Part shown: positions 26,955 through 37,019 of the stretch, in pieces
Numbering within the stretch: the stretch's first letter is position 1
Layout: each line of letters starts with the position of its first letter
Assembly: GCA_016707585.1 (NCBI GenBank)
Contig: JADJHL010000003.1
Location: 186,001-250,000 of the forward strand
Direction: 5' to 3'
Origin: Ignavibacteriales bacterium
GTDB lineage: Bacteria; Bacteroidota; Ignavibacteria; Ignavibacteriales; Ignavibacteriaceae
DNA: 64,000 nucleotides
Made by a program: the position numbers and the translations under genes
The notes under the pieces: model-generated
The model's input: only the letters and a program-made list of their open reading frames with translations
Databases searched by the model: none
What the model was told of the DNA's origin: nothing

Positions 26955-28466
26955 TTAGCTCTTAATTTCCGGTTTCATCTGTGGAAAGAAAATTACATCT
27001 CGTATAGAAGGTTGATTTGTTAAGATCATCACTATTCTATCGATTCCTACTCCAAGTCCCGCAGTTGGCGGCATTCCAAATTCCAACGCACGAATAAAAT
27101 CTTCATCAATTTGATGTGCTTCATCATCGCCTTCTTCTCTCATCTTAACTTGATCTTCAAATCTATTTTTCTGATCTATTGGATCATTCAATTCTGAGAA
27201 AGCATTACAAATTTCTCTTCCTAAAACGTATCCTTCAAATCTTTCAACAACACCTTCTTTTGTACGATGTTTTTTTGCAAGTGGTGAAAGTTCAAGCGGA
27301 TAATCAACTACAAATGTTGGTTGAATTAAAGTTGGTTCAACTGTTGCACTAAACAATTCATCAATAAATTTTGCACGAGAATGAATTGAACCAATTTCAA
27401 TTCCTACTTTTTTTGCTGCATTTTTAAGATCATCCATTGAACAAGTTAAAACATTTAAGCCAGTTTTTTCTTCAATTGCTTCAATCATAGAAACGCATTT
27501 CCAAGGAGCTTTAAAGTTTATTTCATTGCCTTCAACATTAAATACTAAAGAGTTAAAAACTTTTGTACAAACATTTTCAAACATTGATTCAACGTATTCC
27601 ATCATCCAATTATAATCTTTATACGGGACATAAAGTTCCATCATTGTAAACTCTGGATTATGTGATCTATCCATTCCTTCATTTCTAAAATCTTTTGAGA
27701 TTTCATAAACTCCATTAAATCCACCAACGATTAATCTTTTAAGATAAAGTTCATCAGCAATTCTTAAGTATAATTCAGTATCAAGAGCATTGTGATGAGT
27801 TACAAACGGTCTTGCAGCAGCGCCGCCGTAAAGTGGTTGTAATATTGGTGTTTCAACTTCAAGGTATCCACTAGCATCAAGATAACTTCTTATAGCAGAA
27901 ATAATTTTACTTCTTTTGATAAAAACATCTTTGATATCAGGATTAACAATTAGATCAACATATCTTCTTCTGTAGCGTAATTCTTTATCAGCAAATTGAT
28001 CAAAAATAGTTTTGTTACCTTGTTCATCAATTACTTCTTTTGCAATTGGTAAAGGTTGAAGAGATTTGCTTAGGAGTTTAAGTTCACGAGTGTGAACCGA
28101 TATTTCTCCAGTTTTAGTTTTAAAAACAAATCCTGCGACACCAATAATATCGCCAATATCCATAAGCTTAAAAGCATCATAAGATTCACCGATTTCATCT
28201 TTTTTTAGATAGACTTGTATTCTTCCATTTTGATCTTGAATGTGAGCAAAAGATGCTTTACCCATTCTACGAATTGCCATAATTCTTCCTGCAATTCTTA
28301 CATTTGATTCTGTACCTTCAACAAAATTATTTTTAATTTTTTGAGAATCAGAATCAACATCAAATGAATAAGCAAATGTTTCAACTCCATTTTTAGTAAG
28401 TTCTTCAAGTTCTTCGTATCGTCTTTTAATTAATTCGTTAACTGTTGGTTGAACATTATTTTCCAA
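26955..28466 (-). CDS. lysS: Lysyl-tRNA synthetase (class II)
   Basis: LysS charges tRNA-Lys. It has the N-terminal anticodon-binding OB fold ([23 protein letters not shown]) and class II motifs: motif 2 [20 protein letters not shown] and motif 3 [14 protein letters not shown] choose a TTG start at 28466 because AGGAG lies nine bases before it, within the last codons of dacB; the product begins [16 protein letters not shown]. An ATG at 28502 would add twelve residues, overlap dacB by 34 bases and lack such a site. Length is about 503. Confidence 0.95.
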   Translation of the reverse strand: MENNVQPTVNELIKRRYEELEELTKNGVETFAYSFDVDSDSQKIKNNFVEGTESNVRIAGRIMAIRRMGKASFAHIQDQNGRIQVYLKKDEIGESYDAFKLMDIGDIIGVAGFVFKTKTGEISVHTRELKLLSKSLQPLPIAKEVIDEQGNKTIFDQFADKELRYRRRYVDLIVNPDIKDVFIKRSKIISAIRSYLDASGYLEVETPILQPLYGGAAARPFVTHHNALDTELYLRIADELYLKRLIVGGFNGVYEISKDFRNEGMDRSHNPEFTMMELYVPYKDYNWMMEYVESMFENVCTKVFNSLVFNVEGNEINFKAPWKCVSMIEAIEEKTGLNVLTCSMDDLKNAAKKVGIEIGSIHSRAKFIDELFSATVEPTLIQPTFVVDYPLELSPLAKKHRTKEGVVERFEGYVLGREICNAFSELNDPIDQKNRFEDQVKMREEGDDEAHQIDEDFIRALEFGMPPTAGLGVGIDRIVMILTNQPSIRDVIFFPQMKPEIKS

Positions 28467-28468
28467 AA

Positions 28469-29992
28469 CTATTTTCTCCTGAAATTGGTTAATCTTAAAC
28501 AAACTAAATCCTGTAAATTCTCTGCAAGCTTAACAGGAACACTAAAATTATTTGCAACCATTGTAAATGCAATTGGTTCCTTATCACCGGTAAGTGCATA
28601 TCCGGAAAGACTTCTAACGTGACTTATAAATCCAGTTTTAGCTCTTACAACATTTTCTGCAGTAGTATTTTTTAATCGCTTTCCTAATGTTCCATCAACG
28701 CCAGCAATTGGTAATGAATTAAAATAATCTATAAAAACTTTTTTGTTTGTATACATATATTTTAGTAAGTCAATGATCTGCCTCGGTGTAACCATATTTA
28801 GCGGTGATAATCCACTCCCATCAACCATAACAATATTTTCAGGATTCAAACCAATATCACCAAAAACTTCCTTGATGGCACTTATTCCATTTTCAACTGA
28901 CCCATAACCTAATTTTTCTAATCCAATTGTTTTTAGAAGTTGCTCAGCAAAAAAATTCTGACTGCCTTTGTTTATAACTTTTAATATTTCATTTAAAGGT
29001 TCGGAGTAACTTGTAAAAAGCAAATCAAGATCTGCAATATTTATTGCTCTTTCATAATCATCAATATCAATTGCATATCCGTTTACTCTTATTCCTCTTT
29101 TTTCTAATCTATTTTTTAAAGCCAACATCATAAATTGGGTTGGATTTTGAACTGTTGAATAAGTTAAAATACTATCAGCATCTTTTCTAAATTTTCCTGA
29201 AACAGTAACTACATTAGTTCCTCTTTCTCTGATTACATCTATTGATGTTTTTTCAGTTCCAGTAGCAACTTTAACTTGATTGAGAATTACAATATTTCTT
29301 AATGCTGGTTTTGATTCAACTAATACAGTGTCACGTTTTGCATCATATTTGATTGTAATGTCAACACAATTATCATTATATGATAATGCACTTGATTGTG
29401 CTGCATACCAATCAGTTTCATAATCCCAGGACCAACCAGCGCCTAATCCGATATCTTCAAATAAATTATCATCACCAACAATATTTCCTTTTATGTTTCT
29501 GATTCCCATTTCAAGTAATGAATCAATCCAGGTATCAAATACATAATTAATATCATTATTATAAAATCTGCCAGAGATAGTTGGATCTCCGCGGCCTTGA
29601 ATTATTAAATCGCCATAAACAGTTGAACTTGATTGATATCCATTTAGAAAAATGTTTGTAGAAAATTTATAATTACCACCAAGAATTAATAAACCGGCAG
29701 CTGTTGTAAATAGTTTTAGATTTGATGCAGGAACAAAAAACTTATCTTCATTGCGTTTGTAAAAGTACTCACCATTTTCTAATGATTGAATTACAACTCC
29801 CCAATTAGCATTTCTAAAACTGTTATCATTAAAAATATCATCAAGCTGTTGGTTTAATTCAGAAACAGTTGAGTAAGAATAAAGTTGTGAAGTATCTTTT
29901 GCAGCTTTTGTTGAATCTTGAGCAATAATATTTATACTAAAGATTGCAATAAGAAATAAAACAATTTTACTTAGATAATTTTTGTATTTCAT
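28469..29992 (-). CDS. dacB: D-alanyl-D-alanine carboxypeptidase/endopeptidase (PBP4 type)
   Basis: The 507-residue protein has a signal peptide ([15 protein letters not shown]) and the penicillin-binding motifs of class C PBPs: SxxK at Ser90-Lys93 (ASNLKLF), SxN in [11 protein letters not shown] and KTG in [11 protein letters not shown] long insertion between the first two motifs is typical of PBP4. It trims or cuts peptidoglycan peptides in the periplasm. It overlaps rluB by 26 bases and carries the lysS ribosome site in its last codons. Confidence 0.93.
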   Translation of the reverse strand: MKYKNYLSKIVLFLIAIFSINIIAQDSTKAAKDTSQLYSYSTVSELNQQLDDIFNDNSFRNANWGVVIQSLENGEYFYKRNEDKFFVPASNLKLFTTAAGLLILGGNYKFSTNIFLNGYQSSSTVYGDLIIQGRGDPTISGRFYNNDINYVFDTWIDSLLEMGIRNIKGNIVGDDNLFEDIGLGAGWSWDYETDWYAAQSSALSYNDNCVDITIKYDAKRDTVLVESKPALRNIVILNQVKVATGTEKTSIDVIRERGTNVVTVSGKFRKDADSILTYSTVQNPTQFMMLALKNRLEKRGIRVNGYAIDIDDYERAINIADLDLLFTSYSEPLNEILKVINKGSQNFFAEQLLKTIGLEKLGYGSVENGISAIKEVFGDIGLNPENIVMVDGSGLSPLNMVTPRQIIDLLKYMYTNKKVFIDYFNSLPIAGVDGTLGKRLKNTTAENVVRAKTGFISHVRSLSGYALTGDKEPIAFTMVANNFSVPVKLAENLQDLVCLRLTNFRRK

Positions 29993-30662
29993 CTTTTGTT
30001 AATTTTCTAAATGATCCAATTGGAATATCCGGAACAATTCCCGCAAAACTTGATCTGTGTAATTTTTCAACCGTGTAATTTATTGTTGTAAACATTTTTT
30101 TTACAAAATGATTTCTTCCTTCTGTACACTGAACAACAATATTTTTTCTATCTTTAATTTTTCTGAATTTTACTGCAATAAATTTACCACGAGTACCTTC
30201 TATAAAAACTCCTTTTAGCAATGCAGCTTCATGTTCAGGTTCGAGTGGTTTATCTAGTTTAACTTCATATTCACGTATAATATTATTTTTCGGATGAATT
30301 AATCTTTGAGCAAAATCTCCATCGTTAGTTAAAATTAAAACACCGGTAGTATTGTAATCCAATCTACCAATAGGAAATATTTTTTGTTTTAGATTTAATA
30401 AATCCGTAACTGTCATTCGCTTTTTTTCATCATCAGTTGTAGTAACAACACCTTTAGGTTTGTTCATCAAATAATAAACGTGTTCGTTAGGTTTTATTTT
30501 TTCGCCATCAAGTGAAACAACATCTTTTTCAAGATCAATATTTAATGCTAAAGTGGTTACAGTTTTATTATTAACGGTAACTCTTCCCTGCAAAATTAAT
30601 TCTTCGGCTTTTCTTCGTGATGTTATTCCGCTATCAGCAATAAATTTATTCAGTCGTGTCAT
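29967..30662 (-). CDS. Pseudouridine synthase (RluB/RsuA type)
   Basis: The 231-residue protein has an S4 RNA-binding domain (LNKFIADSGITSRRKAEELI) and the catalytic domain with the Asp in GRLDYNTTGVLILTNDG. The motifs and length fit RluB, which modifies 23S rRNA position 2605, or the related RluE/RsuA. Association with scpA and scpB is common for RluB and favours that choice. It overlaps both scpB (17 bases) and dacB (26 bases). Confidence 0.9.
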   Translation of the reverse strand: MTRLNKFIADSGITSRRKAEELILQGRVTVNNKTVTTLALNIDLEKDVVSLDGEKIKPNEHVYYLMNKPKGVVTTTDDEKKRMTVTDLLNLKQKIFPIGRLDYNTTGVLILTNDGDFAQRLIHPKNNIIREYEVKLDKPLEPEHEAALLKGVFIEGTRGKFIAVKFRKIKDRKNIVVQCTEGRNHFVKKMFTTINYTVEKLHRSSFAGIVPDIPIGSFRKLTKDEIQKLSK

Positions 30663-31299
30663 TTTCTCCTTCAGAGTTTTCTAATTCTTTTTCGATACTT
30701 TCTTCAACGTAATTCATCATTATTTTATTTTTTTGATCGATGAAATCTTCATCTTTCATTATTTCTTCAATCTCTCGTGGTTTTGGTAAATCACTTAAAT
30801 TGTACAATCCAAAATATTTAAGGAACTCGGTTGTGGTGGCATATAATAAAGGTCTTCCAATTGTTTCTGCTCTTCCTGAAATTGTAATAAGATTTTTTTC
30901 TAAAAGTGTATTTAAAATATAATCTGAATTTACACCACGAATTTGTTCAAGTTCAGGTTTGGTCATTGGTTGTTTGTAAGCGATGATCGCCAATGTTTCT
31001 AAAGCAGCCTGGCTTAGTCTTCTTTTGGATTTTTCTGATGATAAAAATCCAAGATATTTTGCATTTTCTTCTGTGGTCGCGAATAGAAATCCATTTGCAA
31101 TTTTTTTAATCTTAAATGAATTTACACTTGCTTCATATTTACTATTCAATTCTTCTACAACTGAATGGATATCAGAAGAAGTTATTTCAATATCTTCACC
31201 ATCAATTCCTCTAATCGCCCGAATAATTTCACCTTCAGAAATCGGTTCATCTGAAGAAAATATTAAAGCTTCAATTACGGTTGAATAAGTTTTATCCAT
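30646..31299 (-). CDS. scpB: Segregation and condensation protein ScpB
   Basis: The 217-residue protein is a two-winged-helix kleisin partner. Typical sequence includes ALIFSSDEPISEGEI, RLSQAALETLAIIAYKQPMTKPELEQIRGVNSD and the ETIGRPLLYATTTEFLKYFGL block. With ScpA and SMC it makes the condensin that organises the chromosome. The C-terminus is acidic. It overlaps scpA by eight bases. Confidence 0.95.
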   Translation of the reverse strand: MDKTYSTVIEALIFSSDEPISEGEIIRAIRGIDGEDIEITSSDIHSVVEELNSKYEASVNSFKIKKIANGFLFATTEENAKYLGFLSSEKSKRRLSQAALETLAIIAYKQPMTKPELEQIRGVNSDYILNTLLEKNLITISGRAETIGRPLLYATTTEFLKYFGLYNLSDLPKPREIEEIMKDEDFIDQKNKIMMNYVEESIEKELENSEGENDTTE

Positions 31300-32011
31300 T
31301 TGCTATTCCATAAATTACAAAATCATTAAAGTCTGGAGATTCTCTAATTCCAATTTTTTCCATTTTAGCTAATTCTAACAAAGCAACAAAAGTGATTACA
31401 ATTCTAATTTTTTCTTTCATTCCGTGTACAATACTCAAAAAGTGTATTTCACCTTTTTCCATAACTTTACTTAAAATAAATTGTATTTGCTCATCGATTG
31501 TAACATTTATTTTTCTTATTTCGTGAACAACTTGCGGCTTCAATCCTTCGATTGCTTTTTTAAATGCTTTAGCAAGATCAAATATCGAAACATTCTTTAA
31601 CAAAATATCATACTCAGGTGGAGCAATCATTTCATCGTGAGAAAAATTACCTCTGTAACTTAGCTTACGTTGATTTGATTCCATAAAATTAAGGTCTTCA
31701 GCAACTTCTTTATATTTCTTATACTCAAGTAAAGCTTTAATCAAATCAGCACGAGGATCAATCTCTTCACCTTTTTCATCAACTTCTCGTGGCAATAACA
31801 TTCTAACTTTTATATGCATTAAAGTTGATGCCATCAAAATAAAATCACCAGCAACTTCTAAATCCATTAATTTAATAAGATTTACATATTCCAAAAACTC
31901 GCTTGTAATTCGTGAGATTGGAATATCATAAATATTTAATTCATCTCTTTTGATAAAGAAAAGAAGTAAATCTAATGGTCCTTCAAACTGATCTAATTTT
32001 ATTTTATACAT
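31292..32011 (-). CDS. scpA: Segregation and condensation protein ScpA
   Basis: The 239-residue kleisin begins MYKIKLDQFEGPLDLLLFFI, the hallmark of ScpA, followed by YDIPISRITSEFLEY and MASTLMHIKVRMLLP. The C-terminal winged helix ends near FVALLELAKM. ScpA bridges the two SMC heads and binds ScpB. No smc gene is in this window. It follows trpS by seven bases. Confidence 0.95.
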   Translation of the reverse strand: MYKIKLDQFEGPLDLLLFFIKRDELNIYDIPISRITSEFLEYVNLIKLMDLEVAGDFILMASTLMHIKVRMLLPREVDEKGEEIDPRADLIKALLEYKKYKEVAEDLNFMESNQRKLSYRGNFSHDEMIAPPEYDILLKNVSIFDLAKAFKKAIEGLKPQVVHEIRKINVTIDEQIQFILSKVMEKGEIHFLSIVHGMKEKIRIVITFVALLELAKMEKIGIRESPDFNDFVIYGIANG

Positions 32012-32018
32012 TTTAAAA

Positions 32019-32999
32019 TTAACCTAAATTCATTTTTTCACGAACTTCAATCATTGTTTGTTCGGCAATATTTCTACCACGAGATTCACCATCATGCAAA
32101 ATATCTTTTACTTCATTAATTCTTGATTCGTAATGTTTTCTTTTTTCAATAATAGGTTCAAGAAAACTAGAAATCTTTGCTGAACATTTCATCTTGCAAT
32201 CAAAACAACCAATCGCACCGTTTCTGCAATCACTTTCAATCTCAACAATATTTTCAGTATTAAATTTTTTATGATATGAAAAAACTGTACAAACATCCGG
32301 ATTACCAGGTGTATCTTTTTTTAATTTGTTTGGATCAATTGCAGCTTTTTTCATTCGCTGTTTTACAGTTTCAACATCATCAGAAAGAAGAATTGTGTTA
32401 CCCAAAGATTTACTCATCTTTGCATCACCATCCAACCCAGAAAGTCTTGAAAACTTTGTAAGTAAAGCTTCAGGCTCAGGAAAAACAAATCCATATTGAT
32501 TGTTAAATCTTCTTGCAATCTCTCTAGAAATTTCTACGTGTGGAACTTGATCTTCACCAACAGGAACTGCGTTTCCTTTATACAATAAAATATCTGCAGT
32601 CTGCAAAACCGGATAACCTAGATGTCCATAAAAAACTTGTTCAATATTTAAATCTCTTGCTTGATCCTTTATTGTTGGATTTCTTTCAAGACGATTTACT
32701 GTAATCAGCATACTAAAAATCAAATTCAATTCTGTATGCTGTTTTATTTGAGATTGCCTGAACATCGGACTTTTTAAAGGATCCAATCCGCAAGCAAGCC
32801 AATCTATTAACATATCAATCGAATTTTCATAAACATCTTTTGTATCCAAACTTGTGGTCAAAACATGATAATCAGCAATAAGATGAAAACTTTCATATTC
32901 ATCCTGAAGTTTGACCCAATTTTCTAATGCTCCAACATAATGTCCAAGATGCAATTTACCGGTTGGACGCATTCCGCTTAATATTCGTTTTTTAGGCAT
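32019..32999 (-). CDS. trpS: Tryptophanyl-tRNA synthetase with a candidate iron-sulfur motif
   Basis: A class I synthetase of 326 residues, with the HIGH-type motif LHLGHYVG and the KMSKS loop DAKMSKSLG. The C-terminal anticodon region has Cys237, Cys258, Cys265 and Cys268 (spacing x20, x6, x2) plus Cys272. The Thermotoga maritima enzyme binds a [4Fe-4S] cluster through C-x22-C-x6-C-x2-C in the same region, so this protein may bind a similar cluster. The Cys pattern is seen directly; metal binding is inferred. It is probably the first gene of the trpS-scpA-scpB-rluB-dacB-lysS run. Confidence 0.95.
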   Translation of the reverse strand: MPKKRILSGMRPTGKLHLGHYVGALENWVKLQDEYESFHLIADYHVLTTSLDTKDVYENSIDMLIDWLACGLDPLKSPMFRQSQIKQHTELNLIFSMLITVNRLERNPTIKDQARDLNIEQVFYGHLGYPVLQTADILLYKGNAVPVGEDQVPHVEISREIARRFNNQYGFVFPEPEALLTKFSRLSGLDGDAKMSKSLGNTILLSDDVETVKQRMKKAAIDPNKLKKDTPGNPDVCTVFSYHKKFNTENIVEIESDCRNGAIGCFDCKMKCSAKISSFLEPIIEKRKHYESRINEVKDILHDGESRGRNIAEQTMIEVREKMNLG

Positions 33000-33056
33000 T
33001 CTATAATAAGATTATTGAAAAATTACTGCGAAAGATAATAATAAAGAGAATAACTT

Positions 33057-33599
33057 TCAGGTTAGATAAAGATAAGGTTTCCAGCGTTCATCAAGTCTGC
33101 CCACAACATTTTTTATGAATAAAATATGGCTTGGTTTGAATGGACGAAAATACAAATTCATATTTGCTTCTTCAGGAGTTCGATCACCTTTACGATTATT
33201 GCAGATTGTGCAAGCAGTAATGAGATTTTCCCAAGTTTCTCCACCACCACGTGCTCTTGGATAAACATGATCAACAGTTAATGCAACATCAGACCTACCG
33301 CAATAAGCACATTTAAATGAATCTCTGCGTAAAATGTTTTTCCTGGTAAGTACAACTTTTTTATATGGAAGCTTAACAAATCTGCTTATGCGAATTACAC
33401 TTGGCCAGGGATAAGATGATTTTATGGAATGAAGTGCCTTCCTGTCATCATTGATGACAGTTTCAGCTTTCCCCAAATAAATTAGAACTACTGCTTTGCG
33501 AATAGTGCAAACAGATAGCGGCTCGTAACTTTGATTTAGAACCAGAACTTTGGAGTTAAGTTTACCATTTGTTGGTATCGAACGTTCGAAGACATACAC
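33057..33599 (-). CDS. HNH endonuclease domain protein
   Basis: The 180-residue protein has an N-terminal region (SKVLVLNQSYEPLSVC, KAVVLIYLGKAE) and an HNH domain with two zinc CxxC pairs (CAYCG and CTICN) and the catalytic HNH core VDHVYPRARGG, then ENLITACTICNNRKGDRTPEEA. The frame begins with GTG at 33599. Proteins of this shape are common as chromosomal genes in Bacteroidota and cyanobacteria, with no clear cellular role; there is no phage or toxin context here. It precedes trpS by 57 bases. Confidence 0.85.
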   Translation of the reverse strand: MYVFERSIPTNGKLNSKVLVLNQSYEPLSVCTIRKAVVLIYLGKAETVINDDRKALHSIKSSYPWPSVIRISRFVKLPYKKVVLTRKNILRRDSFKCAYCGRSDVALTVDHVYPRARGGGETWENLITACTICNNRKGDRTPEEANMNLYFRPFKPSHILFIKNVVGRLDERWKPYLYLT

Positions 33600-33612
33600 C
33601 TCATTAAATTTA

Positions 33613-33816
33613 CTACTTTGTAATTTTAGTTAAATAAAATCTAATTGCTATTCTTAAAATAAAAACAATTCCTACAACTATAAGTATGGGAATATAATAA
33701 ACTCTTGGTATTAGATCGAATGTACCTCTGAACATGTCGATTCCTAATATTATTGCAAGTACAAAAACCAATGCAATGGAGCCGTAATTAAATATTTTAT
33801 ACCAGGATTTTTCCAT
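33613..33816 (-). CDS. Small two-helix membrane protein
   Basis: A 67-residue protein with two hydrophobic segments (about 13-29 and 41-57) joined by a short polar loop (MFRGTFDLIPRVYY), with basic ends (KITK tail). No family is recognised. It lies 13 bases upstream of the HNH gene on the same strand, and the amino-acid pattern is that of a real membrane protein, but no strong Shine-Dalgarno is evident. Confidence is moderate. Confidence 0.55.
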   Translation of the reverse strand: MEKSWYKIFNYGSIALVFVLAIILGIDMFRGTFDLIPRVYYIPILIVVGIVFILRIAIRFYLTKITK

Positions 33817-33888
33817 TATCTACTCAATTTTCGGGATTAAACTACTAAATTGAAGTCAGTTTTTCAATTACAATAATGATAGAAGACG

Positions 33889-34266
33889 TTAATTCTTCTT
33901 AAATATAATTGCGACTGAAGTTACATAATGCTCTGAATGGCTGATAGAAATTTTAATCTCATTGTCTGCTTCAACAAAATCTTTTAACTTACCAAAAAAT
34001 TTAACTACTGGTAAACCATTTGGCTCGTTAATGATTTCCATACTTTTCCAGCTTGCATCTTTTTCCCAGCTTGTTGCCAAGGCTTTGTAGATAGCTTCTT
34101 TAGCAGCAAATCTTGCTGCAAGATGTTGATATTTGTTGAATTTAGCTAAACAATAATCCAATTCATTTTGTGTGTAGATTTTGTTTAAAAAAGAATCACC
34201 GTATTTATCAATACTTTCTTTGATTCTTGCAATTTCAATTATGTCAATTCCAATTCCTAAAACCAT
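33889..34266 (-). CDS. acpS: Holo-[acyl-carrier-protein] synthase
   Basis: AcpS transfers 4'-phosphopantetheine from CoA to acyl carrier protein. The 125-residue protein shows the signature GIGIDIIEIARIKESI with its Mg-binding Asp, FAAKEAIYKAL with its Glu and Lys, and ISISHSEHYVTSVAI. Length is as usual for the family. It follows ggt by 11 bases on the same strand. Confidence 0.95.
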   Translation of the reverse strand: MVLGIGIDIIEIARIKESIDKYGDSFLNKIYTQNELDYCLAKFNKYQHLAARFAAKEAIYKALATSWEKDASWKSMEIINEPNGLPVVKFFGKLKDFVEADNEIKISISHSEHYVTSVAIIFKKN

Positions 34267-34277
34267 TAAAATCCTTT

Positions 34278-35978
34278 TTAATATCCGATTGCTGCACCAA
34301 ATCCTCTTGAATCTGTTGCTCCAAAATAAATTCCATTTTTATTATCGATCATTATTCCTTCACATCTTCCAAGTGATCTTACATTCCCTAAAATGTGGCT
34401 TTTTGATTTTAAATTATGAATAACATCATCACTCAATCCAAATTCTTCATAATCAATTCTATCCGGCAGCCACTGATGATGAATATGAGGTGCATCAATA
34501 GCTTGTTGAATATTCATATCAAAATCTAATACATTTAAAATTACTTGTAAAACGATTGTAGAAATTGTTGATCCGCCAGGTGTACCAATAATCATATAAG
34601 GTTTTTCATCTTTTAAGATAATAGTTGGAGACATCGAACTTAACATTCTTTTACCTGGTTCAATTTTATTTGCTTCACTTCCAACTAAGCCAAATTGGTT
34701 TGGAACTCCGGGTTTAGAACTAAAATCATCCATTTCATTATTTAATAAAAATCCAGCACCTTCAACAACAACCTTTGATCCATAAGATGAATTTATTGTT
34801 GTAGTTGTACTAACAGCATTACCAAATTTATCTATAACGGAATAATGAGTAGTTTCTTCACTTTCTTTGTAAGAAGAAATTTCTCCTGGCTGGATTTGAT
34901 TTGATGGAATAGCTAATGAATCAATTTTATCAAAAAGTTCTTTTGCATATTTTTTTGATAAAAGCCAATCGATTGGAACGTTATAATAATCTGGATCACC
35001 GATATGCTTTGATCGATCTGCAAAAGAATATTTCATAGCTTCAACAAGATGGTGAATATAATTGCTGCTTCCCCATTCTTTTTTATCAAAAGAAATATTT
35101 TCAAGAATATTTAACATTTGAAGCAACGTAACTCCACCACCACTCGGTGGACCCATTGTTAAAACTGAATAACCTTTATAAGCTGTAGATATGGGTTTTC
35201 TTTCAACCGGAGAATAATTTGCTAAATCTTCGAGTGATATATAACCACCATCAGATTTTATTTGATTGAAAATTAATTCAGCGGTTTTTCCTTTATAAAA
35301 TCCATCAAATCCATATTCCTTAATTCGTTCTAATGTATTTGCAAGATCTGTTTGGATTAGTATATCATTTTCCTGGTAAGCAAAACCATCTTTTGTAAAT
35401 ATATTTTTTGATGATGGATATTTGTTAAAGTATTCTAATTCATATTCTAAAGATTCAGCAAGTCTATGTTCAAGTTCAAATCCATTTCTTGCTAAATCTA
35501 TTGCGGGTTGAATAACATCGGATAAAGACATTGTCCCATATTTTTCTAGAGCATAAAGCAAACCTGCAACACTTCCTGGAACACCAGAAGATGTAACTCC
35601 AAACTGACTTTTATCTGGCAGAAAATTTCCAAGTGAATCCTGGTAAATGTATTCATTCACAGCTTTTGGTGCAATTTCTCTAAAATCAATTGTAGTATTT
35701 GTTCCATCTTGCAAATGAAGAACCATAAATCCACCACCACCAATATTCCCCGCTGAAGGATAAGTTACAGCAAGTGTAAATCCAACTGCTACAGCAGCAT
35801 CAATTGCGTTTCCTCCCTTTTTTAAAATATCTACACCAACTTGGGATGCGATTTTGCTGGCTGAAACGACCATCCCGTTTTTCCCACGAACTGGATCATT
35901 TGAATGTGGGAATATATTTGAAGTGAGAAAAAAACAAAAAAAGATAAGGAGATATTTAAAAAATATTTGCATCAACAT
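34278..35978 (-). CDS. ggt: Gamma-glutamyltransferase
   Basis: The 566-residue precursor has a signal peptide (FFKYLLIFFCFFLTSNIFP), the large-subunit start (GKNGMVVSASKIASQVG) and the autocleavage site with nucleophile Thr near residue 376 in EETTHYSVID. The small subunit has the substrate-binding GTPGGSTI. GGT hydrolyses or transfers the gamma-glutamyl group of glutathione and related peptides in the periplasm. The start (ATG 35978 or the ATG two codons later) lies inside the MCE gene, overlapping by about 20 bases. Confidence 0.94.
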   Translation of the reverse strand: MLMQIFFKYLLIFFCFFLTSNIFPHSNDPVRGKNGMVVSASKIASQVGVDILKKGGNAIDAAVAVGFTLAVTYPSAGNIGGGGFMVLHLQDGTNTTIDFREIAPKAVNEYIYQDSLGNFLPDKSQFGVTSSGVPGSVAGLLYALEKYGTMSLSDVIQPAIDLARNGFELEHRLAESLEYELEYFNKYPSSKNIFTKDGFAYQENDILIQTDLANTLERIKEYGFDGFYKGKTAELIFNQIKSDGGYISLEDLANYSPVERKPISTAYKGYSVLTMGPPSGGGVTLLQMLNILENISFDKKEWGSSNYIHHLVEAMKYSFADRSKHIGDPDYYNVPIDWLLSKKYAKELFDKIDSLAIPSNQIQPGEISSYKESEETTHYSVIDKFGNAVSTTTTINSSYGSKVVVEGAGFLLNNEMDDFSSKPGVPNQFGLVGSEANKIEPGKRMLSSMSPTIILKDEKPYMIIGTPGGSTISTIVLQVILNVLDFDMNIQQAIDAPHIHHQWLPDRIDYEEFGLSDDVIHNLKSKSHILGNVRSLGRCEGIMIDNKNGIYFGATDSRGFGAAIGY

Positions 35979-36864
35979 TTATTCCATCGTTCTTTAATTG
36001 ATCGATGAGCAACGAAGTTAATTCATTTACTTGTTTCAATGATTGTTTTAAATCTTTAATCATATTTTCATCGTACAAAAGTTTACCAATGTTATTTTGT
36101 TGATCTTTTGTTTCTTTTGTCAAATCATTCAAATCAGAAAGTAGAATATCACTTTTGTTTACAATACTTTTTAAATCAGTAAAAAGCTGGTTAATATTTT
36201 CTTTGTTTGTTGATAATAACTCATTACTTTTTTCTGTTAACTCAACTGCATTTTTTGTTAAAGCTTTTAAATCACTACGATTTTCAGCTAACATAATATT
36301 CAACTTATCCGTAAGTAAGTTAAGATTTGCCATTGATTGTTTAACATCTGAATTTAGTTTTTCATCAGTAAGATATTTGTTAAGTGAGTTTATAGAAATC
36401 TTTACATCTTTTAAAACAGTGACAAAATCATCTTGAACAGAACCGAATAATGACATTGCAGAAGGTATATCGGCAAAGAATATTCCCTCAGCAGTTTTAT
36501 TATAGTTATAATTTCTGCCGGAAGTACCAGGAAATATCTCAACCTTTTTACCACCCATTAAATCAAGCATGGAAACTGCAAATGAAGCATCTTCTTTAAG
36601 CTTAATATCATTATCCAATGATAGATCAACCATAACATAGTTTGTACCCACAACCATTTCTTTTACATAACCTTTTCTTAATCCATTTACGGTTACCGGA
36701 TCACCAATCTCAAGCCCGGAAACATTATTGAATCTAACTTTAGCAATCTGTTCATTCGATTTTAAAGAAAAGTTTTTAGCCCAGCCAAAAATCCAGATGA
36801 AAATTAATATGCCTATCAAAACGGTAAGCCCGACTTTTATTTCAGTTTTTCTATCATCTTTCAT
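35956..36864 (-). CDS. MCE/MlaD family lipid-transport protein
   Basis: The 302-residue protein has one N-terminal membrane helix (about 11-28), an MCE domain (about 38-115: VRFNNVSGLEIGDPVTVNGLRKG) and a long helical C-terminal part (about 130-295) rich in Lys, Leu and Asn. This is the shape of substrate-binding subunits of Mla-like lipid transporters between the inner and outer membrane. The permease and ATPase (MlaE, MlaF) are not adjacent. It overlaps ggt; whether the two are functionally related is unclear. Confidence 0.88.
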   Translation of the reverse strand: MKDDRKTEIKVGLTVLIGILIFIWIFGWAKNFSLKSNEQIAKVRFNNVSGLEIGDPVTVNGLRKGYVKEMVVGTNYVMVDLSLDNDIKLKEDASFAVSMLDLMGGKKVEIFPGTSGRNYNYNKTAEGIFFADIPSAMSLFGSVQDDFVTVLKDVKISINSLNKYLTDEKLNSDVKQSMANLNLLTDKLNIMLAENRSDLKALTKNAVELTEKSNELLSTNKENINQLFTDLKSIVNKSDILLSDLNDLTKETKDQQNNIGKLLYDENMIKDLKQSLKQVNELTSLLIDQLKNDGINVDANIF

Positions 36865-36962
36865 AAAAAAAAGTCCAAATGTTTAAGATAAAGTTTATCA
36901 TCACTACAAAACTACAAAATAATCGTGTTCATTCTATAATAAATATTATTTCAATCTTTTGT

Positions 36963-36994
36963 AAAAAAAAACGGATGAACTAACATTCATCCGT
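36963..36994 (-). terminator. Intrinsic terminator of ssb
   Basis: A 9-bp perfect stem (ACGGATGAA 36971-36979 with TTCATCCGT 36986-36994) with a 6-base loop is followed on the minus strand by eight Ts. It lies about 25 bases after the ssb stop codon. Confidence 0.85.
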
Positions 36995-37019
36995 CATAAT
37001 AAATTAAAAAATGAAAATA

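Noticed and set aside
33057..33599. HNH protein as part of a defence or restriction system
   Set aside because: No methylase, helicase or other defence gene is adjacent, and this type of HNH protein is a common chromosomal gene in related phyla.
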